This document shows positions 43,786 to 53,483 of a DNA stretch of 64,000 nucleotides, in pieces (position 1 is the stretch's first letter; the number at the start of each line of letters is the position of its first letter). Below the pieces are notes generated by a model. It had not been told where the DNA came from. It saw only the letters and a program-made list of their open reading frames with translations, and ran no database searches. This stretch comes from Chroococcopsis sp964623815 (GTDB lineage Bacteria > Cyanobacteriota > Cyanobacteriia > Cyanobacteriales > Microcystaceae), in NCBI GenBank assembly GCA_964623815.1, contig CAZUVR010000010.1, positions 1-64,000 on the forward strand, written 5' to 3'. Made by a program: the position numbers and the translations under genes.

Positions 43786-44310
43786 ATGAATAACTATTAT
43801 CTCCATCTCACTAAGTCCGGGGCAGGGATTATAAGAGAACCGGACAGAGGATTCACACTCATCGAATTATTGGCCGTGGTGCTAATTATGGGTATTATGG
43901 CTGGCCTAGCCCTACCTATTTTAATCAAACAGGTAGAAAAGGGAAGACAGGCTGAAGCGAGAAGCACTCTGGGGGCGATAAATCGGACTCAGCAAGCTTA
44001 CCGGCAGGAAAAAGCAACCTTTGGAGCCCTGAACCAGTTGCCGATCGTCATGCCACCGACTAACTATTATAACTTCAGCGACGATACCGCTGCCTACGCC
44101 GCTGCCAATCCGCTAGGTTCCGCACAGAGAGCCCAATCGGTTAGCGTCTACGATAACGATATACGGAACTATGCTTCTGCGGTGGGTCAAACCTCGGCAG
44201 GTACTTTCACCGCCATAATCTGTGAAGCCTTTGAACCGACTGACGACAGCGTTACCACCTCGAACTTAGGCGGCGTGATCAATTGTGTTAACGGAAGACA
44301 AATAAGGTAA
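43786..44310 (+). CDS. Type IV pilin-like protein (third)
   Basis: This 174-residue prepilin has a 22-residue leader (ending DRG) before FTLIELLAVVLIMGIMAGLA with the position-5 glutamate, and the paired cysteines CEAFEP and VINCVNG at the C-terminal D-loop. It is less like the first two in the stalk region (ALPILIKQVEKGRQAEA) and may be a minor pilin. It is followed within 5 bp by the next gene and likely co-transcribed with it. Confidence 0.9.
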   Translation: MNNYYLHLTKSGAGIIREPDRGFTLIELLAVVLIMGIMAGLALPILIKQVEKGRQAEARSTLGAINRTQQAYRQEKATFGALNQLPIVMPPTNYYNFSDDTAAYAAANPLGSAQRAQSVSVYDNDIRNYASAVGQTSAGTFTAIICEAFEPTDDSVTTSNLGGVINCVNGRQIR

Positions 44311-44315
44311 TTCTT

Positions 44316-45104
44316 ATGATGTCCGATCGCTTTCAATGGAAGCATTTACCGATTAAAACTATCGGCTTAATAGGATTAGCGGCGATTTTTTTCCTAATCA
44401 TAATTAACTTACAACAGAATAAGCTAAAAACCCTAGCCGAGAAAAAATCTGCCGGGGATTATGAAAAGGAAGTTAAAGTAGAAGAACTTAAAATTAATCT
44501 ATTAAAAAATCTCCCTAGTTTCGGCTTTGGCAATCTTATTGCGGACTGGTCACTCTTACAGTTCGTTCAATACTTCGGGGATGATGAGGCCAGAAGAGTC
44601 ACTGGATATAGACTCAGCCCCGATTATTTAGATGTCATCGTTAGGAAAGATCCCCGTTTCGTTCGCTCCTACCTACTCATTTCCCCCGCTTCTTCGATTA
44701 ATGCCGGTAGACCCGATCGTACCATCAGTTTAATGAACGAAGGCTTAAAATCCCTTTCACCAACCTTTAAAGACTCCTATTTCATCTGGTTGTATAAAGC
44801 GATCGATGAATTACTCTTTAAGGGAGATGTAGAGGCGGCGAAGAATTCCTATCAGAAAGCCGCCGATTGGGCGAAAATTGCGGGCAATACTTTTATAGAA
44901 CAATCCGCCCGTCAAAGTGTAGAATTTTTAAAACGTAATCCTAAAAGTAAAGCCCCTCAAGTCGGTGCCTGGATGCTGGTATGGATTAATACATGGGACC
45001 CCCAAACTCGCAAATATGCCGAGGATAACATTAAACGTCTGGGAGGTCAGTTAATCGTCCATCCTAACGGTAGAGTAGATGCCATTCCCCCTAAAGAAGA
45101 TTAA
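44316..45104 (+). CDS. Single-pass membrane protein with TPR-like helices, pilin-operon partner
   Basis: The 262-residue protein has one N-terminal membrane helix (LIGLAAIFFLIIINL, about residues 18-32). A soluble helical domain follows, including NLPSFGFGNLIADWSLLQFV, FLRRNPKSKAP-like repeats and ALSYQKAADWAKIAG-type TPR segments. It starts 5 bp after the third pilin and so is probably an assembly or accessory protein of that pilus. I know no named function for the family. Its end lies 9 bp from the convergent transferase gene. Confidence 0.75.
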   Translation: MMSDRFQWKHLPIKTIGLIGLAAIFFLIIINLQQNKLKTLAEKKSAGDYEKEVKVEELKINLLKNLPSFGFGNLIADWSLLQFVQYFGDDEARRVTGYRLSPDYLDVIVRKDPRFVRSYLLISPASSINAGRPDRTISLMNEGLKSLSPTFKDSYFIWLYKAIDELLFKGDVEAAKNSYQKAADWAKIAGNTFIEQSARQSVEFLKRNPKSKAPQVGAWMLVWINTWDPQTRKYAEDNIKRLGGQLIVHPNGRVDAIPPKED

Positions 45105-45113
45105 CAGCATTCA

Positions 45114-47273
45114 TCAATTCTCTATTTTAAGCTGCCATATCTGTTGATAAGCCCGCTCCATCTCTCTGGTAAACTCCTCGGCTTTCCATAGGGGTTCCGT
45201 TTGACGGGATAGACGTAATTTTTCCACCACCTCTTTTCTTAAAACTTCATCGGTGCCGAATTTTATCCCCCAATTCACGTACTCGCTGTCACTCCAGGCG
45301 ATGCCCTCGCTTATACCGGCATTAACCATGAAAGTGTAACTATTACGGGCGGCGAATTGTTGCCCGACTTTAGTGACTAGGGGAATACCCATCCATAACA
45401 CTTCTAGTGTGGTGGTAGCACCGCCGTAGGGATAAGTATCGAGAACTACATCGGCTATCATCAGATTAGCCCGGTGAATTTCTTCGCTGGCTTCGATGGG
45501 GAGGAATCTCAATCTTTCTGGGGAAACTCCTTCCTCTATGGCTATACCTCGAAACATCTCCCGAATAGTTTGCGAATCTCCCAAACCCTTGACGAGCAAA
45601 TAACTATCTGGCACACCCGCAAGAATACGCATCTGTGAGCGAATCGTATCTGGGTGACGTTTCAGCCCAGTTTGAGAGGTGAGGTACACCACCCCATTTT
45701 CCGGAATTCCCAACTCATCACGCCTCAAGGTGGGAGCCCCCACTTCAAAACCATCCACTGACAGATAAGAGTTAGGTAAACGCCAGATTTTTTCCCGATA
45801 GTAATCTTGAGCGTTTTCGGGCAGGCAATAATTATCGGCGATGAAATAATCCACCCCTGGGATTCCCGAAGCATCGTAACCTAACCAAGTGATTTGAATC
45901 GGAGCGGGTTTGAGCGCCAGTATCTGACAGGTGATACTCGATGTAATGCTATCTAAATCTATGAGGATGTCTATTGCATCAGATTCAATTTGTTTTAATG
46001 CCTCTTGTATCGTATTGAAGTTATAGGTTTTATCTTCTGGCCTTTTTTGAAACCAGTTAACCGTAATATCGTCGTTTTTCTGGTTGAGCAAGTAAATATG
46101 GATTTGAAACCGCGATCGATCGTGATAATGGATTAACCACCTGCTCAACCAACCGACGGAATGCCGCCTTAATGTGCCGCCTATATAGCCTATATTCAGC
46201 TTTTGGGCGGGTTGCTTAGGGAAACGAGGAGAGCGAGCGATCTCGATGCCCTCAACATTCGGTAAATTTTCTTGGAATAATTTCGCTAATTTATTCTGTA
46301 GTTTATTCGTATTCAGAGTATCTTCGTAATACTTTAAAGGATAGATCATTGATAATAAATTACCTTTGAGGAAATCCTCTTTAATAAATATTTGGCTCTC
46401 TCCGATATAATCAAGGAGCATTTGCTTAAATTCTGCGATTAAGTTCGTTAGATTTTGCCAGTTTCCTTCTTTTTGTAGGGTGTAGATAATTACCGATAGA
46501 GCGAATATTTTTTGAATCGAAGTTTGAGAAATCCTTTCCAACTCATAAGCCATCTCTAAAGATAGTTCTGGAAGTCCCGCCAAATTATAAGCAACATATA
46601 AATTGTAGGTTAAATATAAACTACCTGGTTGGGCTTTTAAGCAGAGCTTAGACAATTCTAACGACCAGACGGGATTTTTGTACTGACACCCCGACTCGAC
46701 GTTAAAAGAAAGAGTTCTGATAACGAACCGTTCGGCTATAACGTAGGGCAAGCAAGCTTCAGCGAAGTTCAATACCTCAGGATAAGGGAAGCCAAATAAG
46801 ATAATGATTAAATCTAGAAGAGTTTCTGAAATGAAAGGCGTTATATTTTCTTGAGCTAATAACTCGATAATTTCTCTCGATGGGAAGCTATCTGGTACGA
46901 AACCATTAATATGAATATCCTCCATCATAAACAATAACAAATTTATCAAATTATCGGGCACGAATTCTCGAATGTGAAATCTTATTAACAAACTCAAGTT
47001 ATATTGTTTTAAAGATTCTTGTCTGAACGCCTCGTCTTCTAGTATATCGACTAAATTTTCTTTCCATTCTTCTACTTCCTCAGCTTCACTGAGGACGAGT
47101 AACCAAGTAGTCTGAGCTAACTCCTCTTGTTCGCTTAATAGATAAGCTAATCCTAAATACCAATAATTATTTACATCATCGGGGTTCGTCTCTACCTGTT
47201 GCTCGTACCATTGAGCGAGGGAATCATAATCATTTTTTTCCAAGAAACTACTTACTTCCTGATGCCAAGACAT
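45114..47273 (-). CDS. SPINDLY-type O-GlcNAc transferase-like protein (array copy 1)
   Basis: This 719-residue protein (ATG 47273, MSWHQEVSSF, matching the MSW start of the sister genes) has a helical N-terminal part of about 360 residues with WYLGLAYLLSEQEELAQTTW. A GT41-like domain follows, with IGYIGGTLRRHSVGWLSRWL, TWLGYDASGIPGVDYFIAD, SQTGLKRHPDTIRSQMRILA and DVVLDTYPYGGATTTLEVLW. GT41 enzymes transfer GlcNAc or fucose to Ser/Thr of proteins. It is the last gene of a run of five transcribed from prfB, 2 bp after copy 2, and faces the pilin operon. Confidence 0.88.
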   Translation of the reverse strand: MSWHQEVSSFLEKNDYDSLAQWYEQQVETNPDDVNNYWYLGLAYLLSEQEELAQTTWLLVLSEAEEVEEWKENLVDILEDEAFRQESLKQYNLSLLIRFHIREFVPDNLINLLLFMMEDIHINGFVPDSFPSREIIELLAQENITPFISETLLDLIIILFGFPYPEVLNFAEACLPYVIAERFVIRTLSFNVESGCQYKNPVWSLELSKLCLKAQPGSLYLTYNLYVAYNLAGLPELSLEMAYELERISQTSIQKIFALSVIIYTLQKEGNWQNLTNLIAEFKQMLLDYIGESQIFIKEDFLKGNLLSMIYPLKYYEDTLNTNKLQNKLAKLFQENLPNVEGIEIARSPRFPKQPAQKLNIGYIGGTLRRHSVGWLSRWLIHYHDRSRFQIHIYLLNQKNDDITVNWFQKRPEDKTYNFNTIQEALKQIESDAIDILIDLDSITSSITCQILALKPAPIQITWLGYDASGIPGVDYFIADNYCLPENAQDYYREKIWRLPNSYLSVDGFEVGAPTLRRDELGIPENGVVYLTSQTGLKRHPDTIRSQMRILAGVPDSYLLVKGLGDSQTIREMFRGIAIEEGVSPERLRFLPIEASEEIHRANLMIADVVLDTYPYGGATTTLEVLWMGIPLVTKVGQQFAARNSYTFMVNAGISEGIAWSDSEYVNWGIKFGTDEVLRKEVVEKLRLSRQTEPLWKAEEFTREMERAYQQIWQLKIEN

Positions 47274-47275
47274 GA

Positions 47276-49450
47276 CTAATCTATCCTTTTCTGAGTACAA
47301 TATTCGCGCCACATTTCTCGATAAGCCGATTCTACATCGAGTGTAAACCTTCGGGCATTCCAGAGGGGAGATAGTTTTTTAGATAGGCGCAACTTCTCCC
47401 TTACCTGCTGCCTCAATTCCGCGTCAGTACCTAATTTTATCCCCCACTCCACATACTCCGCCTCACTCCAGGTGATACCCTCGCTTATGCCCGCATTAAC
47501 CATGAAAGTGTAACTGTTGCGAGCGGGGAATTGTTGTCCGACTCGGGTAACTAAAGGTATGCCCATCCATAACACTTCTAATGTAGTTGTGGCACCACCG
47601 TAGGGATAGGTATCTAGAACCACATCGGCTATGCTCAGATTAGCCCGGTGAATTTCTTCGCTCGCTTCAATCGCTAAAAATCTCAATCTTTCCGGAGAAA
47701 CTCCTTCCTCAAGCGCTATGTCTCTAAACATGGCCTGAATAGTTTGCGAGTCACCTAAGCCCTTGACGAGTAAATAACTATTGGGCACACCCGCGAGAAT
47801 ACGCATCTGTGAGCGAATCGTATCGGGGTGACGTTTCAGCCCAGTTTGAGAACTGAGATAAATTATCCCATCTTCTGGAATTCCTAGCTTATCTCGTCTC
47901 AGGTTGGGAATACCGACTTCAAAGCCATCGACTGAGAGATAGGAGTGAGGTAAGCGCCAGATTTTTTCCCGATAGTAATCTTGAGCGTTTTCGGGCAGAG
48001 AATAATTATCGGCGATGAAATAATCTACCGCTGGGATTCCCGAAGCATCGTACCCCAACCAGGTGATTTGAACAGGTGCGGGTTTGAGGGCCATTACTTG
48101 GCAGTTTATACTCGAAGTAACGCTGTCTAAATCTACGAGAATGTCTATTGCATCTGATTGTATCTGTTTGACAACGCTTTTTATCGTATGGAAATTATAG
48201 GTTTTATCTTCGGGCCTTTGAAACCAGTTAAGGGTAATGTCATCGTTGTTCTGGTTCATCAAGTAAATATGGATTTGAAACCGCGATCGATCGTGATAAT
48301 AAATTAACCATCTGCTCAACCAACCGACGGAATGCCTTTTTAATGTATTTCCTATATACCCTATTCTAATTTTTTTATCAGGTTCTATTTGACGAGGATA
48401 TTCACGATCGATCTCGATGGCATGTTTGAGGGGTAATTGCTCTTGAAATATTCTCGCTAGTTCATTTTGAATTAGTTGATTATTAAGATCGTCCTCGTAA
48501 TACTTGAGAGGTACAATTGCTGAAAATAAATCCTCTTTGAGAAAAGCTTCGTCTATTATATCATTTTCTCGTTTACTGAATTTGTAAATTAGCTCTTTAA
48601 ACTCTTCTATTAAATTGGCTATATTGCTCCATTTTCCCTGTCTTAATAATGTTAAGATAATCAAGGACTTAAAATATATTTTTGCAATTATATTATTATA
48701 ATCCTGTTCCAATTCATTAGCTATCGTTAAAGATTGCTCAAAAAATCCACCTAAAGAATAGAGATTATATAAAATATATTTTATGTATAAAGTATTTATT
48801 TCAAGCTTCAAACACAGATTCATTAAAGCTATACCCCAACTAGGGTTTTTGTATTGACAACCAGAATCTACCAGAAATGAAATCGCTCCTGCGAGAAATT
48901 GATTTCGATTTATATAAGGGAAGCAACTTTCTGCAAAGAGCAATATTTTGGGATGGACGAAAGAAAATAAATTTAATATATTCTGGAGTAGTGCTTCAGA
49001 AATTTTTGGGGTAATATCGTTATTTTCTAGTAAGCTTAATATTTCTTCATCGGGAAATGTATCGGGGTCAAAGCCATTTTTATATATATCTAGCCGACTT
49101 AAATATAGTAAATTGAGTAAATTATCTGGCTGGATTTCTCGAATATGAGCCCTAATTAACCAACTTAAATCATATTGTTTTAAATTTTCTTGGCGAATAG
49201 ATTCCTGGTCTAAAATTCTGATTAAATCATCCGTCGATTGTTGATTTTCTTCCGCCTCATTTCCAGACAGAGCGAGAAACCAGGTCATCTGTGCCGATTC
49301 TTCCTGATGATCTAAAAGATAGGATAAGCCTAAATACCAATAATTATCTATTTTATCCGGTTCGCTCTCAACTTGTTTTTCATACCATTGAGCGATTAAA
49401 CCGTACTCATTATTATTTAGTAATTCGCTAACCCTTTCATCCCAACTCAT
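47276..49450 (-). CDS. SPINDLY-type O-GlcNAc transferase-like protein (array copy 2)
   Basis: This 724-residue paralogue starts MSWDERVSELLNNNEYGL and keeps all the GT41-like motifs (IGNTLKRHSVGWLSRWLIYY, WLGYDASGIPAVDYFIADNY, GGATTTLEVLWMGIP). Its C-terminal third is encoded by a 737-bp stretch (47298-48034) that reads identical to 49479-50215 of copy 3, while the N-terminal TPR-like part is different from copy 3. The C-terminus ends CTQKRID. Confidence 0.88.
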   Translation of the reverse strand: MSWDERVSELLNNNEYGLIAQWYEKQVESEPDKIDNYWYLGLSYLLDHQEESAQMTWFLALSGNEAEENQQSTDDLIRILDQESIRQENLKQYDLSWLIRAHIREIQPDNLLNLLYLSRLDIYKNGFDPDTFPDEEILSLLENNDITPKISEALLQNILNLFSFVHPKILLFAESCFPYINRNQFLAGAISFLVDSGCQYKNPSWGIALMNLCLKLEINTLYIKYILYNLYSLGGFFEQSLTIANELEQDYNNIIAKIYFKSLIILTLLRQGKWSNIANLIEEFKELIYKFSKRENDIIDEAFLKEDLFSAIVPLKYYEDDLNNQLIQNELARIFQEQLPLKHAIEIDREYPRQIEPDKKIRIGYIGNTLKRHSVGWLSRWLIYYHDRSRFQIHIYLMNQNNDDITLNWFQRPEDKTYNFHTIKSVVKQIQSDAIDILVDLDSVTSSINCQVMALKPAPVQITWLGYDASGIPAVDYFIADNYSLPENAQDYYREKIWRLPHSYLSVDGFEVGIPNLRRDKLGIPEDGIIYLSSQTGLKRHPDTIRSQMRILAGVPNSYLLVKGLGDSQTIQAMFRDIALEEGVSPERLRFLAIEASEEIHRANLSIADVVLDTYPYGGATTTLEVLWMGIPLVTRVGQQFPARNSYTFMVNAGISEGITWSEAEYVEWGIKLGTDAELRQQVREKLRLSKKLSPLWNARRFTLDVESAYREMWREYCTQKRID
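47298..48034 (-). repeat. 737-bp direct repeat, copy A (in transferase copy 2)
   Basis: Comparison line by line shows this stretch equal to 49479-50215, offset 2181 bases, with no mismatch that I can see. Identity begins at CAATATTCGCG and ends at CTGG before a G/A change at 48035. It covers the C-terminal third of the catalytic domain. It indicates very recent gene conversion or duplication, or, less likely, an assembly artefact. Confidence 0.9.
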
Positions 49451-49471
49451 CGTATTTAACTCCCTTAATAA

Positions 49472-51322
49472 TTAGCTGCAATATTCGCGCCACATTTCTC
49501 GATAAGCCGATTCTACATCGAGTGTAAACCTTCGGGCATTCCAGAGGGGAGATAGTTTTTTAGATAGGCGCAACTTCTCCCTTACCTGCTGCCTCAATTC
49601 CGCGTCAGTACCTAATTTTATCCCCCACTCCACATACTCCGCCTCACTCCAGGTGATACCCTCGCTTATGCCCGCATTAACCATGAAAGTGTAACTGTTG
49701 CGAGCGGGGAATTGTTGTCCGACTCGGGTAACTAAAGGTATGCCCATCCATAACACTTCTAATGTAGTTGTGGCACCACCGTAGGGATAGGTATCTAGAA
49801 CCACATCGGCTATGCTCAGATTAGCCCGGTGAATTTCTTCGCTCGCTTCAATCGCTAAAAATCTCAATCTTTCCGGAGAAACTCCTTCCTCAAGCGCTAT
49901 GTCTCTAAACATGGCCTGAATAGTTTGCGAGTCACCTAAGCCCTTGACGAGTAAATAACTATTGGGCACACCCGCGAGAATACGCATCTGTGAGCGAATC
50001 GTATCGGGGTGACGTTTCAGCCCAGTTTGAGAACTGAGATAAATTATCCCATCTTCTGGAATTCCTAGCTTATCTCGTCTCAGGTTGGGAATACCGACTT
50101 CAAAGCCATCGACTGAGAGATAGGAGTGAGGTAAGCGCCAGATTTTTTCCCGATAGTAATCTTGAGCGTTTTCGGGCAGAGAATAATTATCGGCGATGAA
50201 ATAATCTACCGCTGGAATTCCTGAAGCATCGTACCCCAACCAGGTTACTTGAATTGGTGCCGGTTTCATTGCCATCACCTGACAGGTAAGATTTGAGGTG
50301 ATACTATCTAGATCTACTAAAATATCTATGCCATCGGCTTGAATTTGTTGCGCTACTTGTAGAGGATTCCTTTGAAAGTTATAGGTTTTATCCTCTGGCT
50401 TCATAAAATAAGTTTCTGTTAGAGAATCGTTGAGCTGATGAACTAAATATAGGTGTATTTTAAAATTTTCTCGATCGTGATAATGAATCAGCCACCTGCT
50501 CAACCAACCTACGGAATGTCTCCTCAGGGTATGCCCTACATAACCTATTTTTAAAGGACGGTTCAAGTTACGATCGTTCCGTCGCTCTACTAATTCCGAA
50601 AGTACGAGCTTTTCAAATAAATTACTTAGATCATTTTGAAACTTCCTATTTTCTTGAGCCTGATCTCGCATATAAACTAAAGGCAGAACAAACCCCGGTA
50701 AAGAGGTTTTGATTAAAGGATGCGTCGGTATTATTGCCGACTCGCATAAACTTTCTAATAATTGCCTGTGAATTTTTTCCGCCTCTAGTGCATCTAACCA
50801 GGCACCGCTATCAATTAGGGAATAAAGATAACAATAACTGGCCAGAGCCTTAATCTCTAAATCTTGAAAAGCCTCTAAAAATTTTCCGCTCCAGCTAATA
50901 GCTTTTTGAAAACGTTTGGCACTGATGTTAAACCATACTAAACCATTGAATAATTCTATGCTATCGGGTTTAATATCGGCGATCGTCTCTAGTAAATCGG
51001 CGGCGTATTCTGGTATTCTTCTTTCGTAAGCCATATTGTTCGCCACCCTCCAAACCATTTGAAAAAATTCTTCCTGATTAGAAAAATGTGGTTTACAAGC
51101 TAAAGCCATCCGCACGGAGAAATTAGTAGGGAAGGCTAACACCGCCCCTAATATATCCCTCAATAAATTTTCATCTATCCCCGTCGGCTGGGGCGCTATC
51201 GTTAATGTTTCTATAATTTCCCTATCTCTTAAATGCTCTAGAGAGAGTCTATTTTCTTCAATCTCTTGCTTGACTATCCCCAGTAAATCATTCAAATTAT
51301 TTGAGTTGATATTCGCCGACAT
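49472..51322 (-). CDS. SPINDLY-type O-GlcNAc transferase-like protein (array copy 3, chimeric)
   Basis: I start at ATG 51322 (MSANINSNNLNDLLGIVKQE, GGAAG ten bases upstream), giving 616 residues, shorter than its neighbours. The N-terminal region up to about residue 265 is unlike the other four copies: it has DILGAVLAFPTNFSVRMALA and few of the MSW-type repeats. The GT41-like domain begins IGYVGHTLRRHSVGWLSRWL and from about residue 370 is the same as copy 2 at DNA level. It looks like a fusion of a distinct acceptor-recognition part with a converted catalytic part. Confidence 0.85.
   Translation of the reverse strand: MSANINSNNLNDLLGIVKQEIEENRLSLEHLRDREIIETLTIAPQPTGIDENLLRDILGAVLAFPTNFSVRMALACKPHFSNQEEFFQMVWRVANNMAYERRIPEYAADLLETIADIKPDSIELFNGLVWFNISAKRFQKAISWSGKFLEAFQDLEIKALASYCYLYSLIDSGAWLDALEAEKIHRQLLESLCESAIIPTHPLIKTSLPGFVLPLVYMRDQAQENRKFQNDLSNLFEKLVLSELVERRNDRNLNRPLKIGYVGHTLRRHSVGWLSRWLIHYHDRENFKIHLYLVHQLNDSLTETYFMKPEDKTYNFQRNPLQVAQQIQADGIDILVDLDSITSNLTCQVMAMKPAPIQVTWLGYDASGIPAVDYFIADNYSLPENAQDYYREKIWRLPHSYLSVDGFEVGIPNLRRDKLGIPEDGIIYLSSQTGLKRHPDTIRSQMRILAGVPNSYLLVKGLGDSQTIQAMFRDIALEEGVSPERLRFLAIEASEEIHRANLSIADVVLDTYPYGGATTTLEVLWMGIPLVTRVGQQFPARNSYTFMVNAGISEGITWSEAEYVEWGIKLGTDAELRQQVREKLRLSKKLSPLWNARRFTLDVESAYREMWREYCS
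49479..50215 (-). repeat. 737-bp direct repeat, copy B (in transferase copy 3)
   Basis: This is the partner of 47298-48034. Beyond 50215 the two genes diverge at once (CCGCTGGAATTC against CCGCTGGGATTC, then many changes), so the tract has sharp ends, as gene conversion tracts do. Confidence 0.9.
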
Positions 51323-51336
51323 AATTTCATCTTCCC

Positions 51337-53478
51337 TTATATTTGCCCTTGGTAAATTTCCCACATCTGCCTATATGCAGACTCAATATCCTTAGCGAAC
51401 TGTTTCGTATTCCAAATAGGCGCGGTTTGTCGGGAGCGTCTTAATTTCCATCTAATATTTTCCCTCAATTTACTATCGGTTCCTAGTCGTATTCCCCACT
51501 CTATATATTCATCGTCATTCCAGGCGATACCCTCATTTAAACCCGCATTAACCATCAGGGTATAACTATTTCTCGAAGCCCATTGTTGCCCCACTTTCGT
51601 TACCAGAGGAATTCCCATCCACAATATATCTAACGTCGTCGTACCCCCAGTAAAAGGATAGGTGTCTAACACCACATCGGCAATTGCTAAATTAGCTCTA
51701 TACGTCAGGGTTAGATATGAGGGTAAAAACCTCAATCTTTCCCAATTCACTCCTTCAGAAGACGCAATTTGAAGAAAAAGTTGTTCGATTACCGATTCTG
51801 CGCCTTTGCCCTGCACTAATAAATAGCTATCTGGCACGGATTTTAATACCTGCATCTGTAGCCGGATTGTATCCGGATGACGCTTTGAACCTGTTTGAGC
51901 GGTTAAATAAACTGTAGACTCGGGGCCGATACCTAAATCTTGACGGCGCAGGGTAGGAGTATCAACTTCCACCCCATCTATCGCCATATAACAATTAGGT
52001 AAGCGCCAGATTGTTTCCGAATAATACTCTTGAGAATTTTCTGGTAAGACGTAATTATCGGCTATATAATAATCGATCGCAGGCATTCCGCTCGCATCCC
52101 ACCCCAACCAGCTAACCTGTACCGGCGCGGGTTTTAATGCCATTACTTCCGATGTAGTATCTCCCGTTAAACAGTCTACATCTATCAATATATCTATCTC
52201 GTCAGCCTTGATTTTTTCCGCTATCATTACCGCCGACTTCGGTAAGTTATAACAATTATGCGCGTTACTCCTGAAAAAATTCCTGGTAATCGAATCTTCA
52301 GCTTGATTGACCAAATACAGATTAATATCAAATTCTTCCCTATCGTGATACTTAAATAACCATCTGGTAATAATACCTATGGAATGATTCCTTAAAGTAT
52401 GCCCGATGTAGCCTATCTTGATTTTTCTATTGTGTTGTCTTGAATTTTCTCTTTTTAATGACGCTTCCTTATATTTCAACTCGATACATCGCTGATATAG
52501 CTTTCCATTCAGGTTATAAAACCATCTATTACCAGCTAAATCATCTTTTAGATAAACTAAGTGGGAACCAGCTAAAAAATAAGTTTGAGAGAACCGGGGA
52601 CATTCTCCGCTCTCTAAAAAATTTATTAATACCTGGTTATATTCTTCACTTACTTTTTCTAGCTCTAACCAGTAGCCACAATTCATTAGTACCATAATTA
52701 CCGCCTGAGCCGCGAAAGCTTTCTCGGGTAAATTCTCACATAATCGATAAAATTTATAAACACTCTCTCTGGCTTCGGAATATTTTTTTAGGGCTATATA
52801 ATACCAGGGCAACTGCTTGGCTAGATAAATTATATAGGGAGAAGTACTATTAATACTCAAGCAAAATTCTACAATGTCAGCCGCATTTAAGGGGTATTTT
52901 TGGGCTACATTTTCTATATTATTTGCTACAATTTTTATAAAAATATCGTCGGTATATTTATTTAAAATAAGCTTAACTATATCGACAATTATGGCATCGT
53001 TGAGCGAGAACAAAACTGTTAAAAAAGCCTGTAATATTTCTTGATCGATCTCTTCCTCTGCCCTTGTTAAGAATATCTCCTCGACTTCTGCAAGTTTATC
53101 GGAGTTAAAAGTATTTAATTCTATTTCTAATTTCCATAGTGAGAGAATATTATTAATATCTTCGGGATATATTTCACGGATATAAGAGCGAATTAGCCAC
53201 CCCATCTCTAATTGAGATAAACTCGTCTGTCTTCGGGCTTCCTCGTTTAAAATCTCCGCCAGTAAGATTAAGCCACTATCATCGACTTGACTCAATCCTA
53301 AAAACCACGTAGCTTGTGCGTCTTCCTCTCTTCCCTCCAAGAGATAAGATAATCCGAGATGAAAATAATCCTCTACATTTTGGGATAAATCCGCCTGTAT
53401 TTTATGCTCATACCAGGCTGAAACTCTCTCGAACAGCCCCTCATCCAACCAGATTTCAACCCCCCGACTCCAGCTCAT
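51337..53478 (-). CDS. SPINDLY-type O-GlcNAc transferase-like protein (array copy 4)
   Basis: This 713-residue protein begins MSWSRGVEIWLDEGLFERVS, then has TPR-like helices (HLGLSYLLEGREEDAQATWF) and GT41-like motifs IGYIGHTLRNHSIGIITRWL, SWLGWDASGMPAIDYYIADN and DTYPFTGGTTTLDILWMGIP. It belongs with copy 5 in a second subgroup (WLGWDA, not WLGYDA). The first 140 bases of the gene share a 125-bp tract with copy 5. The gene is 14 bp from copy 3 and 5 bp from copy 5. Confidence 0.88.
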   Translation of the reverse strand: MSWSRGVEIWLDEGLFERVSAWYEHKIQADLSQNVEDYFHLGLSYLLEGREEDAQATWFLGLSQVDDSGLILLAEILNEEARRQTSLSQLEMGWLIRSYIREIYPEDINNILSLWKLEIELNTFNSDKLAEVEEIFLTRAEEEIDQEILQAFLTVLFSLNDAIIVDIVKLILNKYTDDIFIKIVANNIENVAQKYPLNAADIVEFCLSINSTSPYIIYLAKQLPWYYIALKKYSEARESVYKFYRLCENLPEKAFAAQAVIMVLMNCGYWLELEKVSEEYNQVLINFLESGECPRFSQTYFLAGSHLVYLKDDLAGNRWFYNLNGKLYQRCIELKYKEASLKRENSRQHNRKIKIGYIGHTLRNHSIGIITRWLFKYHDREEFDINLYLVNQAEDSITRNFFRSNAHNCYNLPKSAVMIAEKIKADEIDILIDVDCLTGDTTSEVMALKPAPVQVSWLGWDASGMPAIDYYIADNYVLPENSQEYYSETIWRLPNCYMAIDGVEVDTPTLRRQDLGIGPESTVYLTAQTGSKRHPDTIRLQMQVLKSVPDSYLLVQGKGAESVIEQLFLQIASSEGVNWERLRFLPSYLTLTYRANLAIADVVLDTYPFTGGTTTLDILWMGIPLVTKVGQQWASRNSYTLMVNAGLNEGIAWNDDEYIEWGIRLGTDSKLRENIRWKLRRSRQTAPIWNTKQFAKDIESAYRQMWEIYQGQI
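53302..53426 (-). repeat. 125-bp direct repeat shared by transferase copies 4 and 5 (copy A)
   Basis: This matches 55449-55573 with one mismatch (CCTGTATT against CCTCTATT) and encodes the first TPR-like helices (LGLSYLLEGREEDAQATWFL). It sits at the 5' ends of the two genes, whereas the 737-bp tract sits at the 3' ends of copies 2 and 3. Confidence 0.8.
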
Positions 53479-53483
53479 GTACC

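Noticed and set aside
47274..47312. Extended start of transferase copy 1 at 47312
   Set aside because: Three sister genes start with MSW, which here is at 47273. The longer frame would overlap the upstream stop by 37 bp.
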